From Rhizobium sp. ASV8 (lineage in GTDB: Bacteria > Pseudomonadota > Alphaproteobacteria > Rhizobiales > Rhizobiaceae), in NCBI RefSeq assembly GCF_016429255.1, contig NZ_JAELUG010000002.1, forward strand, positions 62,001-126,000: a DNA stretch of 64,000 bases, written 5' to 3'. The position numbers and the translations under genes are program-made. The notes under the pieces are model-generated. The model had not been told where the DNA came from. It did no database searches and worked only from the letters and a program-made list of their open reading frames with translations. Shown one piece after another: positions 8,816-17,875 of this stretch; the stretch's first letter is position 1; every line of letters begins with the position of its first letter.

Positions 8816-9595
8816 ATGACAAAGACAACAATAGCCTTTCTCACCGACACCCATCTCGGTCAGAGGCTGGTCATGAACTCGGAAGTGGCCGGCGGCAAGA
8901 TGCGATACGATAGTGAGGCTGAGCAGCACGAAGATCGCCTCCGACTGGTTCTCGACGACATCTCACGCAGGGGGATCGCGGATATCGTCTTTGGAGGCGA
9001 TATCGGCACCGCGCAGTCTGTGCCGGGCTTTTTCGAGATCCTGAAGGGCTATGATTTCAACACGTCCGTCATTCTCGGCAATCACGATACCTACGATGAT
9101 ATCAAGCGATATTGGTTTGCCGGCGACGGTGACGTCAACGGAAAGCTCTGCTATTCCTACGCCGACAGGCATCTGAAACGCATCTTCCTCGACACATCGG
9201 ACAACATGCTGGGAGACAGCCAGCACGCCTGGCTTCAGCGCGAACTCGATGGCGCGCACAACGCCGTCATCTTCGTACATCATCCGATCCTGGCAGTGCA
9301 TACGCCTGTCGATCGAAGTGGGGCTGCCTTGCGGGATCGAGACAAGGTCCGGTCACTTCTGAGCGGCGTCGATTGCGATGTCACGATTATTTCGGGCCAT
9401 TACCATATGGTAGACGAGACCCGCGACGCGAATATCCGCCAATTCGTCTCCCCCGCGGTCTCCTATCAAATCGTCAAGCAGTCCGACGAACTCCACGCAG
9501 ATGTCGAGGCCTTCGGCTATCGCATCATCGAAATCAAGGATGCGAGGATCTACACGCAGGCGGTCCTGCTGAACCAAGCCTTTCCTGGCCGCTGA
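8816..9595 (+). CDS. Calcineurin-like metallophosphoesterase
   Basis: A 259-residue cytoplasmic phosphoesterase with all five metal-binding blocks: D11/H13 in TDTHLG, GGDIG, GNHDTYDD, VHHPI and SGHYHMVDE. These place it with the two-metal calcineurin superfamily, near CpdA-like cyclic nucleotide phosphodiesterases and related small phosphatases. The substrate cannot be told from sequence. It stands alone; its stop abuts the stop of the convergent LacI-type gene without any spacer. A nucleotidyl cyclase gene lies elsewhere in the window, but no direct link is shown. Confidence 0.87.
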   Translation: MTKTTIAFLTDTHLGQRLVMNSEVAGGKMRYDSEAEQHEDRLRLVLDDISRRGIADIVFGGDIGTAQSVPGFFEILKGYDFNTSVILGNHDTYDDIKRYWFAGDGDVNGKLCYSYADRHLKRIFLDTSDNMLGDSQHAWLQRELDGAHNAVIFVHHPILAVHTPVDRSGAALRDRDKVRSLLSGVDCDVTIISGHYHMVDETRDANIRQFVSPAVSYQIVKQSDELHADVEAFGYRIIEIKDARIYTQAVLLNQAFPGR

Positions 9596-10621
9596 TCATT
9601 TAGCTGCTGCCGCGGCAAGATGCGGCGCGCAGGACTTGCGGACGACCAATCTCGGCTCAAAGACGGTCTGCGATCCGCTCGGCAGGCGTTTGCTAGCAAG
9701 CTCGTCCAGAAGTGCTGAAATGGCTGTTTGCGCCATTTCGAGGACAGGCGCTGCGACCACGGTCGGTGGCGGGTTCATGATGTTGGCAAAGTCGAAATCG
9801 TCGATGCTGATGACGGACACGTCTTCAGGAACGGAAAGACCGAGTTCGTGCAGCGCGTTCAACGTGCCGAGCATCATCATGTTCGACAGCGCGAAGATGG
9901 CAGTCGGCGGATCGGGATGCTGCATTCGCGCGAACACGCCGTCATGGGCGACGGACTGATCGAAGCGGCCAGGCAGCAACAGATCCTGCTCGATCGGTAA
10001 GCCATGTGCTGCCAATGCTTGCCTATAACCTTCCAGGCGATGCTCGCCGGTGACGATATTGTCACGACCGATCGTGACGGCAATCCGCCGATGACCGAGC
10101 TCGATCAGATGTTCGGTGGCGATGCGGCCTGCGGCAATATTGTCGAGCTTGACCACATCATAGGGCAATCCCTCGACGAAACTGTCGAGCAAGATCGTCG
10201 GAACATGGATCTGGTCGACAATTCGGGCGCCATGTTTCGCGTCGGATCGTGTCGGGATGATGATCAACCCGTCGACCCGCTGCATCCGCATCATCGTCAA
10301 TATCTGCTGCTCGCGGGCGTGATCCTCACCGGTCGAATAAACCGCAACCATGTAGCCGGCATTCAAACAGGCGGATTCGACCACCTTGGCGACCCTGGCA
10401 AAATGCGGGTTGGTAATATCGGGCAAGATCAACCCGATGAGCCTTGAATGCCCCATCCGCAGGCTGCGGGCGCCGCCATGCGGCACGTAGCCGATGTCAC
10501 GAACGGCGGCCTCGACCTTGGCGATGACCTCGTCGCTGACGGGCGCCGATCGATTGATCGCAGCCGAAGCCGTCGAGATCGCCACCCCTGCCCGTTTCGC
10601 CACATCCTTGATGGTGGCCAT
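9596..10621 (-). CDS. LacI family transcriptional regulator of the sugar ABC/GH116 operon
   Basis: A 341-residue LacI/GalR repressor. The N-terminal HTH (ATIKDVAKRAGVAISTASAA, then the hinge helix in VPHGGARSLRMG) is followed by a periplasmic-binding-protein-like sugar domain from about residue 62 (LIGLILPDITNPHFARV), ending with the usual EPRLVVRKSC. It is divergent from the ABC substrate-binding protein gene. Two perfect CGAAACGTTTCG palindromes in the intergenic region are the obvious operators, so it likely represses the operon and itself until an oligosaccharide or sugar derived from the GH116 substrate is present. Confidence 0.93.
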   Translation of the reverse strand: MATIKDVAKRAGVAISTASAAINRSAPVSDEVIAKVEAAVRDIGYVPHGGARSLRMGHSRLIGLILPDITNPHFARVAKVVESACLNAGYMVAVYSTGEDHAREQQILTMMRMQRVDGLIIIPTRSDAKHGARIVDQIHVPTILLDSFVEGLPYDVVKLDNIAAGRIATEHLIELGHRRIAVTIGRDNIVTGEHRLEGYRQALAAHGLPIEQDLLLPGRFDQSVAHDGVFARMQHPDPPTAIFALSNMMMLGTLNALHELGLSVPEDVSVISIDDFDFANIMNPPPTVVAAPVLEMAQTAISALLDELASKRLPSGSQTVFEPRLVVRKSCAPHLAAAAAK

Positions 10622-10682
10622 GCTTCCTCCGCTCGCATTTTATCAGACCCTCTTGCCAACGAGGCTCTGAGATGCTGTTATA

Positions 10683-10694
10683 CGAAACGTTTCG
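10683..10694. promoter_or_regulatory. LacI-type operator 1 (CGAAACGTTTCG)
   Basis: A perfect 12-bp palindrome with the central CG typical of LacI/GalR operators, 62 bp before the regulator start. An identical copy lies exactly 78 bp away, which would permit looping. Confidence 0.85.
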
Positions 10695-10760
10695 ACTTGG
10701 CAAATACGGTGCTGCAGAACCTGGGAGGATCAAGGTTCGCGGCATTTTTGAAATCAGAAA

Positions 10761-10772
10761 CGAAACGTTTCG
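10761..10772. promoter_or_regulatory. LacI-type operator 2 (CGAAACGTTTCG)
   Basis: Second perfect copy of the same palindrome, 55 bp before the start of the substrate-binding protein gene, where it could block the promoter or early elongation. Confidence 0.85.
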
Positions 10773-10826
10773 ACTGCTATGATCGGACAAAGGGAACGCG
10801 CTGGAGGAAGCGCAAGGGAGGATCAC

Positions 10827-12110
10827 ATGCATGAACTTTCGCGGCGGTCGCTGCTGATTTCGTCTGCGGCTCTGGCTCTCGGCGCAGGCATCGGACGCGC
10901 CTTTGCTCAATCGGATGTTACAGCAACGCTCAAGATGCAGGGATTCGGCGGCGACGCGGAACTCGCGGCGATGACCAACGCCATTGCGCGTTTCAACAAG
11001 AAGTACCCGAACGTCAAGGTCGAGCTGTCTGTCGACCCGATCTCGACCGGTTGGGGAGACTATGTCACCAAGGTCTTTGGCCAGTTCAATTCCGGGCAGC
11101 AGGCGGATGTTTACGGCACCGCCATCGAGACCTTCCAGAGCTTCTCTTCGCGCGGCCTCTTCCTGCCGCTCAATGATTTCGTGGCCGCCAATCCGGATTT
11201 TTCCGACTTTGCCCCGAGCCTGTTCAAGCAGTCGACCTACAAGGGTAATATCAACTACATTCCGATCGGCTGGAACAACATCATGATCAATTACAATCGT
11301 GATCTGTTCGACAAGGCCGGTATTGCCTATCCGAAAGATGGCAAGTGGACCTGGGACGAATTTCGCGACGTTGCGAAAAAGCTCACGGTCAAGGATGCAT
11401 CGGGCAACGTCAAGCAGTTCGGCTACGAGGTGCCTAACCAGAATTTCTTCATCCAGCCCTGGTTCTTCTCCAACGCAACCGGCGTCATCAATGACGACTG
11501 GACGGCTTCCAACATGCTCGATCCGAAAGTCTCGGAAAGCCTTCAGTTCCTGTACGATCTGATCCATGTCGACGGCGTTTCGCCGATCCCCGGCAAGGAT
11601 ACGATGGACAATCAGTTCATGGCCGGCCAAGTCGCCATGATCAGCCGCGGCCATTGGATCATCCAGAGCGCCAAGACGAACAAGCTGAACATGGACGTGG
11701 CCATTCCGCCGCGGAAAGTCAGCGATACGACGGTGATCGGGTTCGGCGGCTACGCGATTGCAAAGACCACGAAGCAGGTCGATCTTGCCAAGGCTCTGAT
11801 CCTCGAACTCACCAGCGAAGCGACGCAGAAGGAAGAGGGAGAAAAGGGCGGCGGCGTGCCGGGGCGCAAGTCGGCAGCGGAAACGCAAGCCTTCCTGAGT
11901 TTCCCGCCAAGCGCTGCCCTTTATTACAAAACGCTGCCTGACACCAAGGCAGTGCCGTCGCCGGCCAACTTCCAGGAGGTCGAGAAAATCTTCATCCGCT
12001 ACTACACGGCGATGATGGCAGGTGAGACCTCGATTGCCGATGGCGTCAAGCAAGCTGATGCCGAGCTCAACGCCTCGTTCGAGCGGTTGAAGAAACGGAT
12101 GGGCGGCTGA
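10827..12110 (+). CDS. Sugar ABC transporter substrate-binding protein (family 1), Tat-type signal
   Basis: A 427-residue periplasmic sugar-binding protein of the MalE/UgpB type. The N-terminus (HELSRRSLLIS, then a hydrophobic stretch ending GRAFAQ) has a twin-arginine signal, suggesting export in folded form. The mature part carries the family-1 pattern FNKKYPNVKVEL, and WTWDEFRDVAKKL. The start is set at MHELSRR, which follows AAGGGAGGATCAC; an upstream in-frame ATG would place the arginine pair too far in. It is the first gene of the operon with two permeases, a GH116-type enzyme and the ATPase, and is under the LacI operators. The ligand is probably an oligosaccharide. Confidence 0.93.
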   Translation: MHELSRRSLLISSAALALGAGIGRAFAQSDVTATLKMQGFGGDAELAAMTNAIARFNKKYPNVKVELSVDPISTGWGDYVTKVFGQFNSGQQADVYGTAIETFQSFSSRGLFLPLNDFVAANPDFSDFAPSLFKQSTYKGNINYIPIGWNNIMINYNRDLFDKAGIAYPKDGKWTWDEFRDVAKKLTVKDASGNVKQFGYEVPNQNFFIQPWFFSNATGVINDDWTASNMLDPKVSESLQFLYDLIHVDGVSPIPGKDTMDNQFMAGQVAMISRGHWIIQSAKTNKLNMDVAIPPRKVSDTTVIGFGGYAIAKTTKQVDLAKALILELTSEATQKEEGEKGGGVPGRKSAAETQAFLSFPPSAALYYKTLPDTKAVPSPANFQEVEKIFIRYYTAMMAGETSIADGVKQADAELNASFERLKKRMGG

Positions 12111-12123
12111 AGGCTTTCAGCCG
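12104..12123 (+). terminator. Stem-loop at the end of the binding-protein gene
   Basis: An 8-bp stem (CGGCTGAA and TTCAGCCG) with a GGCT loop overlaps the stop codon. There is no T-run. Hairpins here often protect the binding-protein message and lower downstream expression, so partial termination or mRNA processing is likelier than full termination. Confidence 0.5.
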
Positions 12124-12232
12124 TCGAGCATCGCCGCTTCCACTCAATGACTGTGCGGCGCCGTGGATCGGCGCCCGCGGGATTTCCGAAGCGTGCCAAT
12201 CAATCTCCTCAACTCTTTCGAGCAACGTCCTT

Positions 12233-13141
12233 ATGAGTGTGATCGCAGAAAGACGCCGCCCTTCCGACCTAAGCCGTGCCCAGGCGCGCGCAGCCTATCT
12301 CTTCGTTCTGCCGACGACGGTGCTTTATCTGACCTTCGTCATCGCGCCTGTCATCGTGACCGTCATTCTCGCCTTCTCCTACTATGATCCGATGCTCGGT
12401 TCGCAATGGGTCGGCCTCGACAATTTCACGCGCTTCTTTACCGACCAGCGGTCACTTCAAATCCTGTGGAACACGCTGCGCTTCGCCTTCTTCGCCGTGA
12501 CCTTCAACGTCTCGGTCGGCCTTATCCTGGCATTGGCGCTCAACCGGGCGATGCCGGGCTGGCTGCGCTACTTTTTCCGGCTTGCCTTCTTCTTGCCCAT
12601 CATCATCGCTGCTGCTTTCGTGTCGATCGTCTGGAGCTATTTCTATGGCGATGATCTCGGGGTGATAAATTACTATTTGCGCCTGATCGGCCTGCCCGGC
12701 GTGCGCTGGCTGACGGACGCCAATCATGCGATGACGTCGATCATCATCATGGATGTCTGGAAGAACACCGGCTTCTTCATGATTATCTTCATCGCTGCCC
12801 TTCAGGGTGTACCGAAAAACATCCTCGAAGCAGCCGTCATGGACGGCACGCCGGCATGGCGGCAATTCTTCCGCATCACCCTACCCTACATATCGCCCGT
12901 CGTGTTCTTCTGCATCGTCTATGCCTCGATCGGCGCGCTGCAGGTCTTCGAATCCATCGTGATCCTGACCCAGGGCGGGCCCGGAGACTCCACCCGCTCG
13001 CTGTCCATCCTGATCGTCGAGGAGGGCTTCGGCAGCTTCCAGATCGGCTATGCCGCATCGATCTCCGTGGTCATGACCGTCATCATCCTGATCATCACGG
13101 CCATCCAGCAGATCGTCTCGCGCCGATGGGTGCAGCAATGA
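12233..13141 (+). CDS. Sugar ABC transporter permease (MalF/UgpA type)
   Basis: A 302-residue inner-membrane permease with six hydrophobic segments. The EAA loop that docks to the ATPase is visible as EAAVMDGTPAWRQFFRITLP. The N-terminal tail RAQARAAYLFVLPTTVLYL is typical of CUT1-class sugar permeases. The ATG follows a weak ribosome binding site, which may rely on readthrough from the binding-protein gene 122 bp upstream. Its stop overlaps the start of the second permease (ATGA). Together the two form the channel heterodimer. Confidence 0.93.
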   Translation: MSVIAERRRPSDLSRAQARAAYLFVLPTTVLYLTFVIAPVIVTVILAFSYYDPMLGSQWVGLDNFTRFFTDQRSLQILWNTLRFAFFAVTFNVSVGLILALALNRAMPGWLRYFFRLAFFLPIIIAAAFVSIVWSYFYGDDLGVINYYLRLIGLPGVRWLTDANHAMTSIIIMDVWKNTGFFMIIFIAALQGVPKNILEAAVMDGTPAWRQFFRITLPYISPVVFFCIVYASIGALQVFESIVILTQGGPGDSTRSLSILIVEEGFGSFQIGYAASISVVMTVIILIITAIQQIVSRRWVQQ

Positions 13142-13989
13142 TGGGCGCGATGGAAACGCGCGCTGCAAAGCGCTGGATCGATTGGGCAATCATCGCCGTC
13201 ATGCTGGCCCTTGCGCTCGGCATGCTGCTGCCGTTCCTGTGGTTGTTCTCGATGTCGTTTCGCCCGGTCGGCGAAGCCTACAAGCTGCCGCCAAGCTTCC
13301 TGCCGCCCAGCTTCGACCTCGCCAACTACCGGGCTGTGCTTGCATCGCGCGTGCCGTTCCTGGAGATCTATTTCAATTCGGTCATGATCGCCGTCATCGT
13401 CACCGTCGGCCAGCTCGTCACCTGCACGCTTGCGGCGTTTGCCTTTGCCCGGCTGCGGTTCCGCGGGCGCGATACGCTGTTTTTCATCCTGCTCTGCGGG
13501 CTCATGTTCCCAGCACAGGTCACCATCCTGCCGATCTATATAGGCTATGCGCAGCTTGGTCTGCTCGACCGTCCGATCGGCCTGGCGCTGATGTATCTGA
13601 CATCCAGCTTCGGCGTCTTCCTCGTTCGCCAGTTCATGCTGAGCCAGCCCAAGGCGCTGGAGGAAGCGGCCCTGATGGATGGCGCCGGCTATCTCAAGAT
13701 CTTCTGGCGTATTTCACTGCCGCAGCTGCGGCCGGCTTTGTCAGCCCTTGGCATCATCACCTTCACCCAGACGTGGAACTATTATTTCCAGGCCAAGGTG
13801 CTGCTGAGTTCCAACGAGTCCCTCACCCTTCCGGTCGCGATGGATGTCCTGCGCGGCTACATGGGCTCGGGCAACCTTTCGGTCGTCATGGCGGCCATGA
13901 GCATGTCGGTCCTGCCCGTCGTGCTTCTCTTCCTCATCGCCCAGAAATTCGTGATCGAAGGCATCACGATGAGCGGCATCAAGAATTAA
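13138..13989 (+). CDS. Sugar ABC transporter permease (MalG/UgpE type)
   Basis: A 283-residue partner permease with the EAA loop EEAALMDGAGYLKIFWRISLP and CUT1-type N-terminus (LPFLWLFSMSFRP). Several ATG codons stand in frame near the start; the one overlapping the previous stop (ATGA) is chosen because of translational coupling, and starts 3 or 12 bases later are also possible. The gene ends 17 bp before the GH116-type gene. Confidence 0.92.
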   Translation: MMGAMETRAAKRWIDWAIIAVMLALALGMLLPFLWLFSMSFRPVGEAYKLPPSFLPPSFDLANYRAVLASRVPFLEIYFNSVMIAVIVTVGQLVTCTLAAFAFARLRFRGRDTLFFILLCGLMFPAQVTILPIYIGYAQLGLLDRPIGLALMYLTSSFGVFLVRQFMLSQPKALEEAALMDGAGYLKIFWRISLPQLRPALSALGIITFTQTWNYYFQAKVLLSSNESLTLPVAMDVLRGYMGSGNLSVVMAAMSMSVLPVVLLFLIAQKFVIEGITMSGIKN

Positions 13990-14006
13990 CATCGAGGGAT
14001 TTGCTT

Positions 14007-16601
14007 ATGATGTGGGACGATCTTGCTTCCATCGAACCGCGTTTTGCCTATCAGGGCGAGCGCACGCGCTACATCGCCTTCCCGCTCGGCGGCATCGGTT
14101 CCGGTGGCTTTTCCATTTCCGGCAGCGGCCGGCTGATCGACTGGTCGATTCGCAACCGGCCGGCTCTGCAAGGCTATAACGGCTATTCGCATTTTGCGAT
14201 CAAGGCCGAGAAGGGCGGCGCCCTCGTCGATGCGCGGGTGCTGAACGGTCCCTATGATCTCAACCCTTCCGGTGCACCTGGTATCCGCAAAATGTTCGAC
14301 GGCTTCGGCCACGGTGCCAATCGGCAAACCCTGGTCGGCGTCCCGCATTTCAGCAAGGTCGATTTCTACGGTCGCTTCCCGACTGCCGATCTCGTCTTCA
14401 GCGACGAACACTTCCCAGGAGGCGTGCGGATGACGGCTCTCAGCCCGTTCATTCCGCATAATGACCGCGATTCCTCGATGCCCGTGGCGATGTTCGAATT
14501 CGAGATCGTCAACGACACCGCCGACACGCTCACCTACACACTTGCCGGCACACTCGGCAATTACGGCGCCAATAGCGGCACGCACAATTTCCGGCAGCAG
14601 GACGGTATCAGCAGCCTGCATCTGACGTCTTCCGACAAGGACCTCCCGCCAACGCAGCGCGGCGACCTGACGATCGCGACGGACGCCGAAGATGTCGATC
14701 ACACCGATCATCACTATCGCGGCCAGTGGTTTGACGATCTTGCGGTCTACTGGAAAGAGTTCGCCCGGCCCGGCGGCCTGCCGAAACGGCACTACGACGA
14801 GCCGAGAACATCCAAACACATGAGCCAGCAGCCGGAACACGGCACGCTCGGCGCGCGCGTAACCGTCCCGCCAGGTGGCCGCAAGACGGTACGATTTGTG
14901 ATCTCCTGGAGCTTTCCGGAGGGCGATGTCTACTGGGCCTTTCGCGACAAGCCGGACGGCATCATTCCCGAACGGCAGACACCGAGCTGGAAAAACTACT
15001 ACGCGACACAATGGCCGGACTCCAACGCCAGCGCCAGCGATGCGCTCAAGCGCTGGGACGCATTGGCCGCGGCAACCGCCTCTTTCCGAGATGGCCTTTT
15101 CGACACGACATTGCCGGCAGAAGTAAAGGACGCTGCCAGCGCAACGCTTGCGCTCCTGCGCACCGCGACCTGCATTCGTATCGAAAACGGCGAGCTTTGG
15201 GCCTGGGAAGGGCAGCACACCAATGACGGCTCCTGCGAGGGATCCTGCACGCATGTCTGGAACTACCAGCAGGCGCTCGCCCATCTTTTCCCCGCAATCG
15301 AGCGCACGCTTCGGGAAACGGAATTTACCTACAACCAGCTGCCGACGGGCGGCCTCACCTTCCGCCAGAAACTGCCGCTCGGTTCCGGCTTCGATATTAT
15401 CGGCCCCTGCGCCGACGGCCATTTCGGCGCGATCGTCAAGACCTATCGCGACTGGAAGCTTTCCGGTGACACGGACTGGCTGCGTCGCTACTGGCCGAAC
15501 GTCAAACGCGCCATCGAGTATGCCTGGTCGCCGGCCAATCCGGACCGGTGGGATCCCGATGCGACGGGCATCCTGTCGGGCAGGCAGCACCAGACACTGG
15601 ACATGGAACTGTTCGGGCCGAATTCCTGGCTCGGCACGATATATGTTGCCGCCCTTCTCGCCATGTCCGAAATGGCGGCCGCTCTGGGCGATACCGACCT
15701 TTCGGAAAAGACGGGACGCATGGGCAAGGCCGGCGCCGCCTATATCGACGACGCGCTCTTCAATGGCCGCTGGTTCATCCAGAAGATCGATCTGTCCGAC
15801 AAGGGCGTCCTGATCCCCTTCGATGTTGGCCGTGCGGCCGGCGTGCTCGCGGATGGTTTCATGGAGACTTATTGGTCGGAAGAGTTTTCCGAACTCAAAT
15901 ATCAGATGGGCGAAGGCTGCATCTCCGACCAGATCCTTGGGCAATGGCATGCAGAAGTGGCCGGGATCGGCGGCTTCCTCGATGCGGGCAAGGTGCAGAC
16001 GGCACTCTCGTCCGTCCACGCCAATAATTTCCGCCCGACGCTCAGGGATCATTTCAACCCCTGCCGCAACTACGCCTTCGAGGACGAGGCCGGCTTGCTG
16101 ATCGCCACCTATCCCGAGGGCATCCGCCAGCCGATGGTAGCGGCCCCTTACGCTGAGGAGGTCTGGACAGGCATTGAATATATGTCCGCCTCGCACATGA
16201 TCATGCATGGGTTGATCAAAGAAGGACTGGACATCGTGCGCGGCGCGCGCGATCGCCACGATGGGAGCAAACGCAATCCATGGAACGACATAGAGTGCGG
16301 CTCCTATTATGCGCGTTCGATGTCTGCCTGGCAGCTTGTCAATGCATTTTCCGGCCTGCAGGCCGACATGGTTTCAGGCCGGGTGACCTTCAAACCAAAG
16401 GTTGACGGCGACTATCGCCTGTTCTGGTCGGCCGGAACGGGATTCGGCACGTTGACGCGACGGAGCGGGGCGGTCAGTCTGACCGTTCTCGGCGGCGGCA
16501 TCGACATCGGTGAAATCGCAGTCGGTGACCACGTCCGGCAACTCGGCGACCGCCGCCACATTGCAGCAGGCCAGTCGATCGAAATCGGAGCAATGGGATA
16601 A
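14007..16601 (+). CDS. GH116-type glycoside hydrolase (DUF608, glucosylceramidase-like)
   Basis: An 864-residue enzyme of the GH116/non-lysosomal glucosylceramidase superfamily. The N-terminal beta-sandwich starts with IAFPLGGIGSGGFSISGSGR, and the C-terminal catalytic (alpha/alpha)6 domain contains CTHVWNYQQALAHLFP. By family comparison, E534 in LDMELFGPN fits the nucleophile and D641 in CISDQILGQW fits the acid/base; this assignment is inference. No signal peptide is present, so the substrate is probably imported by the surrounding ABC transporter and cut in the cytoplasm. GH116 members act on beta-glucosides, beta-xylosides or N-acetylglucosaminides. The gene overlaps the ATPase gene by one base (TAATG). 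The open frame extends upstream into the permease gene, but only ATG 14007 with GAGGGATTT before it fits. Confidence 0.9.
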   Translation: MMWDDLASIEPRFAYQGERTRYIAFPLGGIGSGGFSISGSGRLIDWSIRNRPALQGYNGYSHFAIKAEKGGALVDARVLNGPYDLNPSGAPGIRKMFDGFGHGANRQTLVGVPHFSKVDFYGRFPTADLVFSDEHFPGGVRMTALSPFIPHNDRDSSMPVAMFEFEIVNDTADTLTYTLAGTLGNYGANSGTHNFRQQDGISSLHLTSSDKDLPPTQRGDLTIATDAEDVDHTDHHYRGQWFDDLAVYWKEFARPGGLPKRHYDEPRTSKHMSQQPEHGTLGARVTVPPGGRKTVRFVISWSFPEGDVYWAFRDKPDGIIPERQTPSWKNYYATQWPDSNASASDALKRWDALAAATASFRDGLFDTTLPAEVKDAASATLALLRTATCIRIENGELWAWEGQHTNDGSCEGSCTHVWNYQQALAHLFPAIERTLRETEFTYNQLPTGGLTFRQKLPLGSGFDIIGPCADGHFGAIVKTYRDWKLSGDTDWLRRYWPNVKRAIEYAWSPANPDRWDPDATGILSGRQHQTLDMELFGPNSWLGTIYVAALLAMSEMAAALGDTDLSEKTGRMGKAGAAYIDDALFNGRWFIQKIDLSDKGVLIPFDVGRAAGVLADGFMETYWSEEFSELKYQMGEGCISDQILGQWHAEVAGIGGFLDAGKVQTALSSVHANNFRPTLRDHFNPCRNYAFEDEAGLLIATYPEGIRQPMVAAPYAEEVWTGIEYMSASHMIMHGLIKEGLDIVRGARDRHDGSKRNPWNDIECGSYYARSMSAWQLVNAFSGLQADMVSGRVTFKPKVDGDYRLFWSAGTGFGTLTRRSGAVSLTVLGGGIDIGEIAVGDHVRQLGDRRHIAAGQSIEIGAMG

Positions 16602-17707
16602 TGGCAGGCATCGAACTGAAATCGGTCCGCAAGGCCTTCCAGAGCCTTGAGGTCATCCATGGCATCGATCTGGCGGTAGCCGATGGTTCCTTTACCGTTT
16701 TCGTCGGTCCTTCAGGCTGCGGAAAATCGACCTTGTTGCGGATGATGGCAGGCTTGGAAGAAGTGACCTCGGGCGAAATCCGCATCGATGGCAACCGTTG
16801 CGATCATCTGCTTCCGTCTGCCCGTGGCATGGCGATGGTGTTCCAATCATACGCCCTTTATCCGCATATGAGCGTCGAGCAGAACCTGCGCTTCGGCCTG
16901 GAGAACCAAAGATTGGCGAAAGCGGAAATCGGCGCCCGCGTCGCCAAGGCGGCAGAAATACTGCAGATCGAACATCTGCTTTCCCGACGTCCCAGCCAGC
17001 TTTCAGGTGGGCAAAGCCAGCGCGTCGCCATCGGCCGGGCGATCGTCAAGGAGCCGAAAGCTTTCCTCTTCGACGAACCGCTCAGCAATCTCGACGCCGA
17101 ATTGCGCGTCAAGATGCGTGGCGAACTCACGGCCCTGCACCGGCGGCTCGGCTCGACCATGATTTACGTCACCCACGATCAGGTGGAGGCGATGACCATG
17201 GCCGACCAGATCGTCGTCCTGAACGCGGGGCGGGTCGAGCAGGTCGGGCCGCCGATGGAACTCTATGCGCGCCCGAAGAATCTCTTCGTCGCACGCTTTC
17301 TCGGCGCGCCACCGATGAACCTGTTACCGGGAAAGGTGGCGCGCCGCGGCGACCAGATCGGTATAGACCTCGACGGCGGCATGCACGTTTCGCTGGCTCG
17401 CGAACGGAGGATCGAGCTGGCTGATGGAGCGCCTGTGACACTCGGCATCCGTCCCGAACATGCGGAAGTCGGCGAGAGCGCCCTTAAGGTCGCCGTCAAC
17501 AGTACCGAGGTTTTGGGATCGGAAACGATCATTCACGCCGAGACTGCGAATGGACAGCCATTCACGATTGCGCAAAGGGGCATTAGTCGGGCGCGAGCTG
17601 GCGACTGGGTTCCCGCCGCTATCCGCGAAACCTTCGTCCATCTCTTTGACGAACAAGGATCAGTCATCGGCGCAGTGAGCGACTGGCGGAGCGCCTATGT
17701 GAACTGA
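16601..17707 (+). CDS. Sugar ABC transporter ATP-binding protein (MalK/UgpC/MsmK type)
   Basis: A 368-residue ATPase of the CUT1 class. Walker A is GPSGCGKSTLL, the signature is LSGGQSQRVAIGRAI, Walker B is AFLFDEPLSNLD, and the H-loop is VTHDQVEAMTMA. A C-terminal TOBE/OB regulatory domain follows (LGIRPEHAEVG). It is the last gene of the operon and starts in the stop codon of the GH116-type gene, so all five genes are likely one unit under the LacI operators. Confidence 0.94.
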   Translation: MAGIELKSVRKAFQSLEVIHGIDLAVADGSFTVFVGPSGCGKSTLLRMMAGLEEVTSGEIRIDGNRCDHLLPSARGMAMVFQSYALYPHMSVEQNLRFGLENQRLAKAEIGARVAKAAEILQIEHLLSRRPSQLSGGQSQRVAIGRAIVKEPKAFLFDEPLSNLDAELRVKMRGELTALHRRLGSTMIYVTHDQVEAMTMADQIVVLNAGRVEQVGPPMELYARPKNLFVARFLGAPPMNLLPGKVARRGDQIGIDLDGGMHVSLARERRIELADGAPVTLGIRPEHAEVGESALKVAVNSTEVLGSETIIHAETANGQPFTIAQRGISRARAGDWVPAAIRETFVHLFDEQGSVIGAVSDWRSAYVN

Positions 17708-17875
17708 TGCCGTACGCTTGAACATCGTTTGATGAAATCAGGCGGGAGCTGGCCAATGCCTGCAGAATGAATGGAAAGGCTCCCTTAATATTAGGGTCCT
17801 GTTAACCATCTTGGCCGTATGAATCTTTGATCGAAAGGCACGTCCGCTTTTCCAGCTCATGCGAATTAGTCGATA

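Noticed and set aside
13986..16259. Long open frame antisense to the GH116-type gene (over 750 codons)
   Set aside because: It mirrors a gene with clear family motifs; GC-rich third positions keep the antisense frame open. No ribosome binding site or recognised domain.
17741..17816. Possible terminator after the sugar operon (GGGAGC/GCTCCC)
   Set aside because: Short arms with a very long loop and no T-run.
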